Positions 1 to 7,535 are shown, numbered from the stretch's first letter. The stretch is 12,442 bases of DNA from Chloroflexota bacterium (GCA_030668425.1 DAOUTY010000027.1:1-12442), one strand, 5' to 3'. Notes: generated from the letters alone by a model not told the origin. Made by a program: numbers and translations.

Positions 1-260
1 ATTTCATCCAGGAGAAGTCCTCCGAAGCCACAGGCATCCTCATTAACCCCGGTGCGCTAACCCACTACGGACTATCCCTGCGTGACGCTCTGGCCGACAC
101 CTCTCTGCCAGTAATCGAGGTACATCTTTCCAACATCTATGCCCGGGAGGAGTTCAGACAGCAGTCCGTTATTGCACCAATATCCAGAGGTCAGATCTCA
201 GGGCTGGGGTGGCGGGGATACATCGCCGCCCTGGAGATCGTGGTGACACTGGAGACGTAA
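1..260 (+). CDS. aroQ: 3-dehydroquinate dehydratase type II, C-terminal part (5' end outside window)
   Basis: The frame enters at base 3 and gives the last 85 residues, ending at TAA 258-260. Type II dehydroquinases are about 145-150 residues, so roughly the first 60 lie outside the window. The enzyme dehydrates 3-dehydroquinate to 3-dehydroshikimate in the cytoplasm, the third step of the shikimate pathway. Family motifs are clear: INPGALTHYGLSLRDAL (visible residues 14-30), EVHLSNIYAREEFR (39-52, with the conserved active-site His at 41 and the Arg-Glu-Glu-Phe-Arg stretch), and SVIAPISRGQISGLGWRGY (55-73). The N-terminal part that carries the catalytic Tyr and flexible-loop Arg is not visible, so activity cannot be judged fully. 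A 163-bp gap with hairpins separates it from the next gene, so it may end an aro operon. The family call is firm. Confidence 0.95.
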   Translation, partial: FIQEKSSEATGILINPGALTHYGLSLRDALADTSLPVIEVHLSNIYAREEFRQQSVIAPISRGQISGLGWRGYIAALEIVVTLET

Positions 261-317
261 GCTGCCTATGGCCGCTCGGCTTGAGGGACTCCGCAACCAA
301 CTTGTTCAAAGCTAACT

Positions 318-347
318 GGTAGGTTGTCCGACGTCGGGCAACCTACC
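318..347. repeat. Near-perfect 30-bp palindrome in aroQ-pepP gap
   Basis: The left arm is GGTAGGTTGTCCGAC and the right arm is GTCGGGCAACCTACC. They pair over 15 bp with no spacer; the only non-Watson-Crick position is a T opposite G, which would be a G-U pair in RNA. No T-run follows, so a simple terminator is unlikely. The left end GGTAGGTTG recurs at 12328-12336 in the repeat cluster at the right end of the window, which suggests a dispersed palindromic repeat family. Confidence 0.75.
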
Positions 348-383
348 CATAGTCGGATCCCAGACAATTTTCGTGATTCGCCG

Positions 384-416
384 GTGGGCCATAGGCCCAT
401 GAGAATTTCTTTTTCT
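384..416 (+). terminator. Possible weak rho-independent terminator after aroQ
   Basis: TGGGCC (385-390) pairs with GGCCCA (394-399) around a 3-base ATA loop, and a G-T pair can extend it. A T-rich stretch (TTTCTTTTTCT) begins about 5 bases after the stem. It would end aroQ transcription just before the next gene at 424. The stem is short, the loop minimal and the T tract offset, so this is only a candidate. Confidence 0.35.
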
Positions 417-423
417 GTGGGCT

Positions 424-1503
424 ATGATAATGAGCTATCGTCTTGAAAAGCTGCGCCAGATACTTGTCGAGGAGGAGCTTGACGCTATCCTCATCTCCCA
501 GGGTGAGAACCGCCGTTACCTCTCCGGCTTCACCGGCTCTGCAGGGTTTCTGCTCATCTCGCAGGACAGGGCCATCCTGACCACTGATTCTCGTTATGTC
601 GAGCAGGCACAGGCCGAGGCATCCACGTTTGAGGTAATACGAATCCAGGGTGCGCTATCGAAATGGCTCCCCCCCCTCCTATCAGGCCTGTACACCCAAA
701 GGCTCGGCTTCGAGGGTAGGGATGTCCCCTTTCTCACCTACAGAGAACTGACCGGAGTTGTAGGCGAGGTCAGTGGAGAAATCAGCCTCGTTTCCATAGA
801 GGAGTTTGTTGAGTCGCTGCGCGCGGTAAAGGACCAGGCGGAACTGCAATGTCTCGAGAAAGCAGCAGCGATATCCGATGCCGCCCTCGAAGAGGTTTTG
901 CCCGGAGTTCAGCCAGGTATCTCAGAGCGAGAGCTTGCCTGGGAGCTAGAGAGCTTCATGCGCCGCAATGGCAGCGAGCCACTCCCCTTCGACGTCATCG
1001 TGGCTTCTGGCCCGAACTCGGCACTGCCCCACGCCAAACCCACAAACAGGGCTATCCGCACCAGCGAGCCCGTGATGATCGATCTCGGGGCAAACGTGGG
1101 AGGGTACTTCAGCGATATTACCCGCACTATCTGTTTAGGAGAGGGAGATAACACCTTCCATCGGATTTATGATATAGTCTTAGGAGCACAGCTCACTGCG
1201 ATGGCAACCCTGCAGGTGGGGATGAACGGTGAACAGGTTGACCAACTTGCCCGCACGGTTATTGCCCAGGCGGGATATGAGGAGAACTTCGGCCACGGGC
1301 TGGGACACGGTGTGGGACTAGCTGCCCACGAGGAGCCTCGCCTTGGGTCCAACTCCTCCAGCGTTCTAGCCAACGGAATGGTGTTCACCATTGAGCCGGG
1401 CATCTACATTCCGGGCTGGGGTGGTGTCAGGATAGAGGACACGGTGGCGCTGGAAGAAGGCAGAGCGCGGCCCCTAACCAGGGCTAAAAAGGCACGGAGG
1501 TAA
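424..1503 (+). CDS. pepP: M24-family aminopeptidase P (Xaa-Pro aminopeptidase)
   Basis: This 359-residue protein is the usual length for the short PepP/PepQ type. M24 peptidases remove the N-terminal residue before proline, or split Xaa-Pro dipeptides, with a dinuclear metal site in the cytoplasm. Residues 1-140 form the creatinase N-terminal domain (SGFTGSAGFLLI, LTTDSRYVEQA). The pita-bread catalytic domain follows, with all five expected metal ligands visible: Asp220 and Asp231 (MIDLGANVGGYFSDITRT), His295 (HGLGHGVGL), Glu324 (FTIEPGIY) and Glu338 (GGVRIEDT). His203 in SALPHAKP matches the conserved substrate-side His. Aminopeptidase P and prolidase cannot be told apart safely by eye, so the symbol is tentative. 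The start could be the ATG at 424 or the one at 430; neither has a good Shine-Dalgarno. It ends 4 bp before efp, and an M24 peptidase next to efp is a common bacterial arrangement. Confidence 0.93.
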   Translation: MIMSYRLEKLRQILVEEELDAILISQGENRRYLSGFTGSAGFLLISQDRAILTTDSRYVEQAQAEASTFEVIRIQGALSKWLPPLLSGLYTQRLGFEGRDVPFLTYRELTGVVGEVSGEISLVSIEEFVESLRAVKDQAELQCLEKAAAISDAALEEVLPGVQPGISERELAWELESFMRRNGSEPLPFDVIVASGPNSALPHAKPTNRAIRTSEPVMIDLGANVGGYFSDITRTICLGEGDNTFHRIYDIVLGAQLTAMATLQVGMNGEQVDQLARTVIAQAGYEENFGHGLGHGVGLAAHEEPRLGSNSSSVLANGMVFTIEPGIYIPGWGGVRIEDTVALEEGRARPLTRAKKARR

Positions 1504-1507
1504 CAGG

Positions 1508-2065
1508 ATGATCGGCGCTAGTGAAGCCAGGAAAGGAATAACCATCGAGCTCGATGGCCAGCTTTACAATATCCTTGATTATCAGCACATCAAGATAGCA
1601 CGCGGCAGCGCACAGGTACGACTCAGGCTGCGAGACATTCGCGCCGGACATACTATTGAACGCACCTTCCAAGCGGGAGACAAATTCAAACGCGTGCGCC
1701 TAGACGAGCGTACTGCGCAGTACCTCTATCAAGACGGCGACCTCTACTATTTTATGGATACCGAGACCTTCGATCAGACCCCGCTGAGCTCAGAGCAACT
1801 AGGAGATGCCCTCAACTACCTCAAGGATGGCATGACACTCACAATATCGCTGTATGGGGATGAGACAGTCGGGATAGAGTTACCGATAACCGTGGACCTC
1901 TTGGTCACCGAGACCGGACCCAGCTATAAGGGGGATACCTCTCAGGCAGGAACAAAGCCGGCTGTTCTGGAGAGTGGCGTCACTATCCAGGTCCCCTTCT
2001 TCGTCAACACCGGGGATACAGTGCGTGTCGACACTCGCAACGGTAGCTACGTGGAACGAGCGTAA
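1508..2065 (+). CDS. efp: Translation elongation factor P
   Basis: At 185 residues this is full length for EF-P, the ribosome-binding factor that enters the E site and relieves stalling at consecutive prolines. It has the three-domain plan: an N-terminal KOW-like domain (ITIELDGQLYNILDYQHIK), a central OB domain (about 65-125, EQLGDALNYLKDGM) and the C-terminal OB domain with the family signature region (GDTSQAGTKPAVLESG, then VPFFVNTGDTVRVDTRNGSYVER). The loop that reaches the peptidyl-transferase centre reads HIKIARGSAQV, with Arg32 at the tip where E. coli has modified Lys34. The usual Pro-Gly before the tip is replaced by Ile30-Ala31. GGAGG at 1496-1500 lies 7 bp before the ATG and overlaps the end of pepP, so translation is probably coupled. 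The family call is certain; the modification state is unknown. Confidence 0.97.
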   Translation: MIGASEARKGITIELDGQLYNILDYQHIKIARGSAQVRLRLRDIRAGHTIERTFQAGDKFKRVRLDERTAQYLYQDGDLYYFMDTETFDQTPLSSEQLGDALNYLKDGMTLTISLYGDETVGIELPITVDLLVTETGPSYKGDTSQAGTKPAVLESGVTIQVPFFVNTGDTVRVDTRNGSYVERA

Positions 2066-2083
2066 GCCTTTAGGTGAACCAAG

Positions 2084-2740
2084 TTGTTAAAAGCCGACCT
2101 CCATGTGCACACCTGTTATTCCAAAGACTCAATATCCCCCCTGGAAAAGATCGTTCAACATTGCCTTGACAACAGCATAAACTGCCTGGCGATAACCGAC
2201 CATGACACCATTTCCGGGGCCCTGGAAATAAAGCGAATTGCTCCCTTCACCGTTATAGTCGGTGAGGAGGTGTTAACCGCTTGCGGGGAGGTCATTGGGC
2301 TCTTCCTCACCGAAGAGATACCTCCCCGTCTCTCCCCTGAGGAGACTGTGGCTCGAATCAAAGAGCAGGGTGGGCTGGTGTGCATTCCACACCCCTTCGA
2401 CCGTTTCCGGCCCCATTCCCGGCTGCGACGCGATGCGCTGGAGAGGATAAAATCCGACGTCGATCTGATCGAGGTCTTCAACTCACGTACCTATCTGCTG
2501 AGGGACTCAGCACGCGCCCTGCAGTTTGCTCAAAGCCACGGGCTTCCAGGTACCGTCGGCAGTGATGCCCATGTCATAAGGGAGATCGGCAGGTCCTTTA
2601 TAGAACTTCCGGAGTTCAACGATGCCGAGCAATTTCGACAGGCCCTTGGTCAAGGCAAAATCTTCACGAGCAAAACCAGCACCTTGACCAATTTCTACAA
2701 TGTCAGGAACAGACTGATCAAGAGGCTGAAGAAGAGCTAG
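2084..2740 (+). CDS. PHP-domain metal-dependent phosphoesterase
   Basis: The 218-residue protein is a compact stand-alone PHP domain. Its four PHP motifs carry the usual metal ligands: DLHVHTCYS (His7, His9), AITDHDT (Asp39, His40, Asp41), GEEV (Glu61-Glu62) with IPHPFD (His103), and GSDAHVIREIGR (Asp161, His163). Members of this group hydrolyse phosphoesters, including nucleoside 3',5'-bisphosphates or RNA ends, but the substrate cannot be read from sequence. It is shorter than the roughly 280-residue E. coli RNase AM (YciV/TrpH). The start is TTG at 2084: AGGTGA at 2072-2077 lies 6 bp upstream and the motif DLHVHT falls at the expected distance from the N-terminus. It sits 18 bp after efp and 5 bp before the formyltransferase gene, so it is probably co-transcribed with both. 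Confidence 0.9.
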   Translation: MLKADLHVHTCYSKDSISPLEKIVQHCLDNSINCLAITDHDTISGALEIKRIAPFTVIVGEEVLTACGEVIGLFLTEEIPPRLSPEETVARIKEQGGLVCIPHPFDRFRPHSRLRRDALERIKSDVDLIEVFNSRTYLLRDSARALQFAQSHGLPGTVGSDAHVIREIGRSFIELPEFNDAEQFRQALGQGKIFTSKTSTLTNFYNVRNRLIKRLKKS

Positions 2741-2745
2741 CTCCA

Positions 2746-3558
2746 ATGTACAGAATCGGTTGGTTTTCTTCAGGAAGAGGTGAGGGATCTCGAAACCTGC
2801 TGACAACCATGAATGAAAGCATAGATAAAGGCCGGATAGATGCCGATATAGCTTTTGTGTTCTGCAACCGCGAGCCGGGGCAATCAAATGAAACCGACCT
2901 GTTCCTCAAGCTAGTGGAATCCTACCACATCCCCCTTGTCTGCTTCTCCTCCAAGAAATTCCGGGCCAAGCGGAGAACCGGCCCTCTCACAGATTGGCGA
3001 TTCGAATACGACAGGCAGGTGATGGAGCGACTGAAGGGCTTCCAGGCTGACATCTGCGTTCTCGCCGGCTACATGCTTATCATCAGCGAGGAGATGTGCC
3101 AGCACTACGACATGATAAACCTCCACCCTGCCGCTCCTGGTGGCCCACAGGGCACCTGGCGAGAGGTGATTTGGAAGCTGATCGAAAGCGGGGCATCCGA
3201 GACAGGAGTGATGATGCATCTGGTCATCCCCGAGCTGGACAAGGGGCCTCCGGTGACCTATTGCACATTTCCCATCAGGGGCAAACCCTTTGACAGGCAT
3301 TGGGAGGAGATAAAGGGGTTACCCGTAAATGAATTGATGGCCCAACAGGGAGATGATAACCCCCTCTTCAGTCTAATCCGAAGTGAAGGGGTAAAAAGGG
3401 AACTGCCGCTCATCGTAGTCACGCTCAAGGCATTCAGCGAAGGGACGGTTCGGATAGAAGAAGGTAAGGTGACTGACAGTAGTGGACAGACTGTTAAAGG
3501 CTATTCTTTAACTGAAGTAATCGATGCGATAGTAAACCCTTATGAAAACCGGGGTTAA
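2746..3558 (+). CDS. PurN-like formyltransferase family protein
   Basis: The 270-residue protein matches the N10-formyltetrahydrofolate-dependent formyltransferase fold. The N-terminus MYRIGWFSSGRGEGSRNLL resembles the phosphate-binding start of PurN, ADICVLAGYMLIIS (101-114) corresponds to the strand before the active site, and the catalytic Asn-His-Asp set is present as Asn125 and His127 (INLHP) and Asp165 (PELDKGPP). It departs from PurN in the loop after INLHP, which reads AAPGGPQGTWREVIW in place of the usual leucine-proline stretch, and in a C-terminal extension of about 70 residues (200-270) beyond the normal PurN length of about 200. It may use a different acceptor from glycinamide ribonucleotide. 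It starts 5 bp after the PHP gene; the Shine-Dalgarno is weak (only purines near 2731). It is the last gene of the plus-strand block and faces clpP across 122 bp with no visible terminator. Confidence 0.82.
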   Translation: MYRIGWFSSGRGEGSRNLLTTMNESIDKGRIDADIAFVFCNREPGQSNETDLFLKLVESYHIPLVCFSSKKFRAKRRTGPLTDWRFEYDRQVMERLKGFQADICVLAGYMLIISEEMCQHYDMINLHPAAPGGPQGTWREVIWKLIESGASETGVMMHLVIPELDKGPPVTYCTFPIRGKPFDRHWEEIKGLPVNELMAQQGDDNPLFSLIRSEGVKRELPLIVVTLKAFSEGTVRIEEGKVTDSSGQTVKGYSLTEVIDAIVNPYENRG

Positions 3559-3680
3559 CAGGAGCACCCGCTCTAAGCGCGTTTGGAGCCGACTCCCCCG
3601 ATCCACCCCGGAAAAGGACTAGAACTGCTTTCAGAACAAAAGCCGGAGCCCACAATTGAGTTTAATAAGATCAGTCTGGC

Positions 3681-4331
3681 TTAGGCAGCCTTCTTCTCAG
3701 ACCCTTTCTCTTCGGCTGGCTTCTCTTCGGCCCCAGGACCCTTCTTCAGTATCTCATCGATGACCCCGTACTCCATTGCCGTATCAGCGCTCATGTAGAA
3801 GTCACGGTCAGTATCGTGAGCGACCTTTTCCAGAGTCTGGCCTGTATGCTTGACCAGTATGGAGCGGAGCACATCCTGCAGCCTTAGTATCTCCCGAGCA
3901 GCGATCTCAATATCCGAAGCTTGCCCCTGAGCACCGCCCATAGGCTGGTGCAAGTGGACAGTAGCATTGGGCAGAGCATAGCGTTTTCCCTTAGCGCCAG
4001 CGGCTAGCAAAATCGTGCCCATGCTGGCCGCCAGGCCCACGCAGATTGTAGACACATCGCAGCGGATGAGCTCCATGGTGTCGTAGATCGCCAGCCCAGA
4101 GTTAATAACACCCCCTGGGCAGTGAATATAGAGGCTGATATCCTTGTCCGGGTCCTCTCGTTCCAGATAGAGAAGCTGAGCGATTATCACATTGGCTATC
4201 TGGTCAGTAATCGGATAGCCCAAAAATACGATGCGCTCCTTGAGCAACAAGGAGTATATATCGAAGGTACGCTCCCCACGGGCACTGCTTTCGATTACAA
4301 AAGGAATTACGTTACTCGGTTGCATCTCCAT
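3681..4331 (-). CDS. clpP: ATP-dependent Clp protease proteolytic subunit
   Basis: This 216-residue serine protease forms the double-heptamer chamber that degrades proteins unfolded by ClpX or ClpA/C. The catalytic triad is intact: Ser103 (GLAASMGTILLAAG), His128 (HLHQPMGG) and Asp177 (DTDRDFYMS). The N-terminal segment (VIPFVIESSARGERTFDIYSL) contains the processing and axial-loop region, and IHCPGGVINSGLAIYDTM (69-86) is the oxyanion region. The C-terminus ends in a Lys/Glu/Ala-rich tail (about 198-216) beyond the conserved fold. The start at 4331 is preferred over the second Met because AGGAGG lies 6 bp upstream. Its first 20 bp overlap the end of tig, so the two are surely co-transcribed and translationally coupled. 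clpX, the frequent next gene, does not follow; a convergent operon ends 122 bp away. Confidence 0.97.
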   Translation of the reverse strand: MEMQPSNVIPFVIESSARGERTFDIYSLLLKERIVFLGYPITDQIANVIIAQLLYLEREDPDKDISLYIHCPGGVINSGLAIYDTMELIRCDVSTICVGLAASMGTILLAAGAKGKRYALPNATVHLHQPMGGAQGQASDIEIAAREILRLQDVLRSILVKHTGQTLEKVAHDTDRDFYMSADTAMEYGVIDEILKKGPGAEEKPAEEKGSEKKAA

Positions 4332-5658
4332 TTTCGTCCTCCTCTTCCTTTGCTGGCGACACTACAGATTCTTTCTCTAAAGCCACAGACGCCTCTCCGG
4401 CAGTAGCTATCTCTGCTAAGCGATCGATTGCCTTTCTAATGAAAAGGTTCCTTCTCAGAGATTCCCGGGCTGATGAGGAATCGAAAAGCCGCCGCACTCC
4501 TTCGTCGGAAGCATACTGCATCATATTCTCAACCTCAGCATCGATATCAGCAGCACTAACCTCAATCCCCTCCAGTTCAGCAAACCTCTGCAAAACCAGG
4601 GAGCGAAGCACGATCCGCTCGGCCATCGGCCTGAGTTCGTTTCTAAACTCTTCCTGAGTTTTCTTAAGCCTGTTGAGGTAATCCTCAAGACCATGCCGGT
4701 CGCCGAAGTGTCGTTCTTGCTCGGACATAAGGTGATCGATCTCATTTTGCACCATTATATCGGGAAACTCCGCCCGAGCAAGATCAACCAGAGCCTTGAT
4801 CGCCTTCTCTTCAAGGTTGTTCTTCGCCTCCATCTCTTTCCTCGACCTAAGGTCGGCAGCAATCTTCTCCTTAACTGAATCCAATGTCTCCAAACCCTGG
4901 CCAAGGCTTTTAGCGAAGTCGTCGTCCATCTCGGCAAGCTTCTTCTCCTTGATCTCATTGACCAGGACCTTGAAACTGCACTCCTTCCCCCCAGACTCCC
5001 CTTGTTCCGCAGGCAATGTCAGCGTGAATACCCTCTCCTCGCCCTTTTCTGCCCCCTCAAGCTGCTCAGTGAAGCCAGGTAGAGCATTGGGCAAATCGGG
5101 CGACAATTGATACCACCCCTCTTTCTCATTGATAACAACCTCACCCTCTACAGTGCCTTCCACATCGATGGCCAGCAAATCGCCAGATTTCGCTGGCCGC
5201 TCCATCGGTGTCCATGGCGCCTGCATATAGCGAATTTTCTCCAGCGCCTCTGCTTCCTCCTCCTCGGTCACCACCACTGCCTCCTGCTCGAACTTGACCT
5301 GATGATAGTCATCCAGCTCAATAGTGGGTTGTACCGGAACAGTGGCCTTAAATGACAACGGGTCAATCTGGAGAACCTCGACCTGGGGCTGGGCGATAGC
5401 GTCCACCTCCTGCTCCTGAATCGCCCGATCATAAACCTCCGGCAGAAGATGCTCAACAGCGTCTTCTACTAGGGCCTCCCTCCCAAAATACCGCTCCAGC
5501 ATCTCTGGAGGAGCTTTGCCCTTACGAAAACCGGGAACAGTCGTTTTGGCCCCCAGGCGATGGTAGGCCTTCTTGATAGCGCTCTCCATCTCCTCCGCAT
5601 CAACCTCTATGTTAAGGACCACCTGACTACCTTCAATCCTATCTGTAGATACCTTCAT
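4312..5658 (-). CDS. tig: Trigger factor, ribosome-associated chaperone
   Basis: Trigger factor binds the ribosomal exit tunnel and protects nascent chains; many have peptidyl-prolyl isomerase activity. The 448 residues cover the N-terminal ribosome-binding domain with the signature GFRKGKAP at 43-50, a middle FKBP-like domain (about 150-245, with SGDLLAIDVEGTVEGE and ALPGFTEQLEGAEKGEER), and the helical C-terminal chaperone arms (about 250-430). An acidic tail of Glu/Asp ends the protein. Many aromatic residues of true FKBP active sites are not obvious, so isomerase activity is uncertain. The start at 5658 fits the family N-terminus MKVSTDRIEGSQVVL. There is no Shine-Dalgarno; a strong promoter sits 9 bp before the ATG, so the mRNA is probably leaderless. 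It runs into clpP with a 20-bp overlap. Confidence 0.96.
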   Translation of the reverse strand: MKVSTDRIEGSQVVLNIEVDAEEMESAIKKAYHRLGAKTTVPGFRKGKAPPEMLERYFGREALVEDAVEHLLPEVYDRAIQEQEVDAIAQPQVEVLQIDPLSFKATVPVQPTIELDDYHQVKFEQEAVVVTEEEEAEALEKIRYMQAPWTPMERPAKSGDLLAIDVEGTVEGEVVINEKEGWYQLSPDLPNALPGFTEQLEGAEKGEERVFTLTLPAEQGESGGKECSFKVLVNEIKEKKLAEMDDDFAKSLGQGLETLDSVKEKIAADLRSRKEMEAKNNLEEKAIKALVDLARAEFPDIMVQNEIDHLMSEQERHFGDRHGLEDYLNRLKKTQEEFRNELRPMAERIVLRSLVLQRFAELEGIEVSAADIDAEVENMMQYASDEGVRRLFDSSSARESLRRNLFIRKAIDRLAEIATAGEASVALEKESVVSPAKEEEDENGDATE

Positions 5659-5667
5659 ATCATTCTC

Positions 5668-5696
5668 ATTATAACATTAAGCGTCATCGTAGTGAA
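5668..5696 (-). promoter_or_regulatory. Sigma-70-type promoter of tig-clpP
   Basis: On the minus strand the -10 box is TATAAT (5673-5668), exactly the consensus, with an extended TG at 5676-5675. The -35 box is TTCACT (5696-5691, four of six matches), and the spacer is 17 bp. Only 9 bases lie between the -10 box and the tig ATG, so the predicted start of transcription falls about 0-4 bases before the ATG. Confidence 0.75.
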
Positions 5697-5728
5697 CAAT
5701 CAGCAATGTAGCTCAGCCTCAATGTGAC

Positions 5729-7528
5729 TCAATCCTCACTGAGCTTGAGGTGCAACTCACGAAGTTGCTCAAGGGAAACAGGGGAAGGGGAATTCAACAT
5801 GAGGTCCATAGCACTTTGAGTTTTGGGGAAGGCTATCACCTCGCGGATGTTCTCCTCTCCAGCAAGGATCATTACGAAGCGGTCGATTCCCGGGGCGATA
5901 CCTCCATGCGGGGGAGCACCGTACTCCAAGGCCTCCAAGAGATGCCCAAACCTTTCCTGGGTCTCCTCCCTGCTATATCCCAGAATCTGAAACACCTTTT
6001 CCTGGACCTCACGGTCATGTATCCTGATCGATCCGCTGGAGATCTCGGAGCCGTTGCACACGAAATCGTAGTGCCTAGCCCCCACCTTTCCCGGGTCAGT
6101 ATCGAGCAGCGCCATATCTTCACTCCTGGGAGCGGTGAAAGGATGGTGCATCGGCTCCCACTGTCCCGCATCGTTCAGTTCAAACAAAGGGTAGTCCTGC
6201 ACAAAAGCGAAGGCCAGAAGATTGGGGTCAATCAGGCCAAGACGCTGTGCTATCTCCGAGCGTAAGCTGCTCAGGACAACATCAACTATCTTTGGCTTAT
6301 CCGCGACTATGAGCAACAGGTCTCCCATTTTTGCTCCCAGGCGCTTTGTGATCTCTACTATCTGGCCCGCAGTCAGGAACTTAGCCACAACAGAGCGAAC
6401 ATTGTCCGGGGTTAGGTCGGTGAGCGCACCCCCGGGCTCTCCTTCTAACGCCATGGTGAGCAGCCCCTTCGCCCCATGACTGCGCACGAATTCGGTCAAC
6501 TCAGCCAGCTGGCTGCGCGAGTAGTTTGCACAGTCCGGAGCGGCAAAGCCCTTAACCTTGCCCCCCTCACCAATGACCGAGCGAAAGACGGAGAACTCGG
6601 TGGAGGCGAAAATATCCGAGAGATCAGCAAGCTCCAGTCCGAACCTCAAATCCGGCTTATCATTGCCGTATCTCTCCATCACCTCTGCATATGAAAGTCT
6701 GGGGAAGGGCTTGGTTACCCTCATTTGGGGCATTATCGTCTCCACCAGCGAGGTGAAAAGCTCCTCCGTCAGGTTAAGGACATCGTCCTCATCTACAAAG
6801 CTCATCTCGAGATCCAACTGGGTGAACTCAGGCTGGCGATCAGCCCTGGGGTCTTCATCACGGAAACAGCGAGCTATCTGAAAGTACCTATCGTATCCGG
6901 CTACCATAAGTAGCTGCTTCAACTGCTGTGGCGACTGGGGCAAAGCATAGAACTTGCCGGCGTGGATTCGGCTGGGCACCAGATAGTCACGCGCTCCTTC
7001 AGGCGTGCTCTTAATCAGGACTGGGGTCTCGATTTCGATGAATCCCCTGGCATCAAGGAAGTCACGGATGAACTTGACCACGCGATGACGCAGGATTATG
7101 TTACGTTGCATCCGCTCCCGCCTCAGGTCAAGATAGCGGTACTTGAGACGAAGTGGTTCCTCTATTTCAATTTCTTCATTTATGTAAAATGGCGGCGTCT
7201 TCGCCCTATTGAGTATCTCCACGCCCTCGGCAACAAGTTCGACATCGCCCGTTGACAGGTTCCTGTTATCAGTCCCCTGAGGGCGCAGCGAGACCCTGCC
7301 CCTCACCTGAACCACATATTCATTTCGCAGCTCGTTGGCAATCGAGTGATTCGCGGCTGACGTCTCGGGATTGAACACCGCTTGGACTATCCCCTCCCGA
7401 TCGCGCAGGTCAATGAATATCAACCCTCCATGGTCACGCCGGCGGTTGACCCATCCAGCGATGGTCACCTCCTGGCCGACGTGCTCCTTGCGCAGATCTC
7501 CACAGTAATGCGTTCTCAGTGCAGTCAT
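5729..7528 (-). CDS. aspS: Aspartyl-tRNA synthetase, probably non-discriminating (Asp/Asn)
   Basis: This class II synthetase charges tRNA-Asp with aspartate in the cytoplasm. Its 599 residues match the bacterial type. The N-terminal OB-fold anticodon-binding domain covers about 1-105. The catalytic core has motif 2 at RYFQIARCFRDEDPRADRQP (214-233) and motif 3 at GGIAPGIDRFVMILAG (542-557), and the bacterial GAD insertion lies about 285-420. In the anticodon domain, RRRDHGGLIFIDLRDR has His33 where discriminating enzymes such as that of E. coli have Leu, and LRPQGTDN has Gly85; these are the residues seen in non-discriminating enzymes such as that of Pseudomonas, which also make Asp-tRNA-Asn for the GatCAB amidotransferase. 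The start at 7528 fits the family. There is no Shine-Dalgarno, and a consensus promoter ends 7 bp before the ATG. The gene starts 8 bp after the zinc-finger gene and ends 70 bp before tig. Confidence 0.96.
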   Translation of the reverse strand: MTALRTHYCGDLRKEHVGQEVTIAGWVNRRRDHGGLIFIDLRDREGIVQAVFNPETSAANHSIANELRNEYVVQVRGRVSLRPQGTDNRNLSTGDVELVAEGVEILNRAKTPPFYINEEIEIEEPLRLKYRYLDLRRERMQRNIILRHRVVKFIRDFLDARGFIEIETPVLIKSTPEGARDYLVPSRIHAGKFYALPQSPQQLKQLLMVAGYDRYFQIARCFRDEDPRADRQPEFTQLDLEMSFVDEDDVLNLTEELFTSLVETIMPQMRVTKPFPRLSYAEVMERYGNDKPDLRFGLELADLSDIFASTEFSVFRSVIGEGGKVKGFAAPDCANYSRSQLAELTEFVRSHGAKGLLTMALEGEPGGALTDLTPDNVRSVVAKFLTAGQIVEITKRLGAKMGDLLLIVADKPKIVDVVLSSLRSEIAQRLGLIDPNLLAFAFVQDYPLFELNDAGQWEPMHHPFTAPRSEDMALLDTDPGKVGARHYDFVCNGSEISSGSIRIHDREVQEKVFQILGYSREETQERFGHLLEALEYGAPPHGGIAPGIDRFVMILAGEENIREVIAFPKTQSAMDLMLNSPSPVSLEQLRELHLKLSED

Positions 7529-7535
7529 GGAACAG

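Noticed and set aside
3559..3680. Bidirectional terminator between the convergent operons
   Set aside because: I searched for a GC-rich stem with a T-run and found only a 4-bp stem near 3585; not enough to call.
5750..6265. 171-codon plus-strand open frame
   Set aside because: It lies wholly antisense to the conserved catalytic part of aspS, has no ribosome site and no domain pattern.
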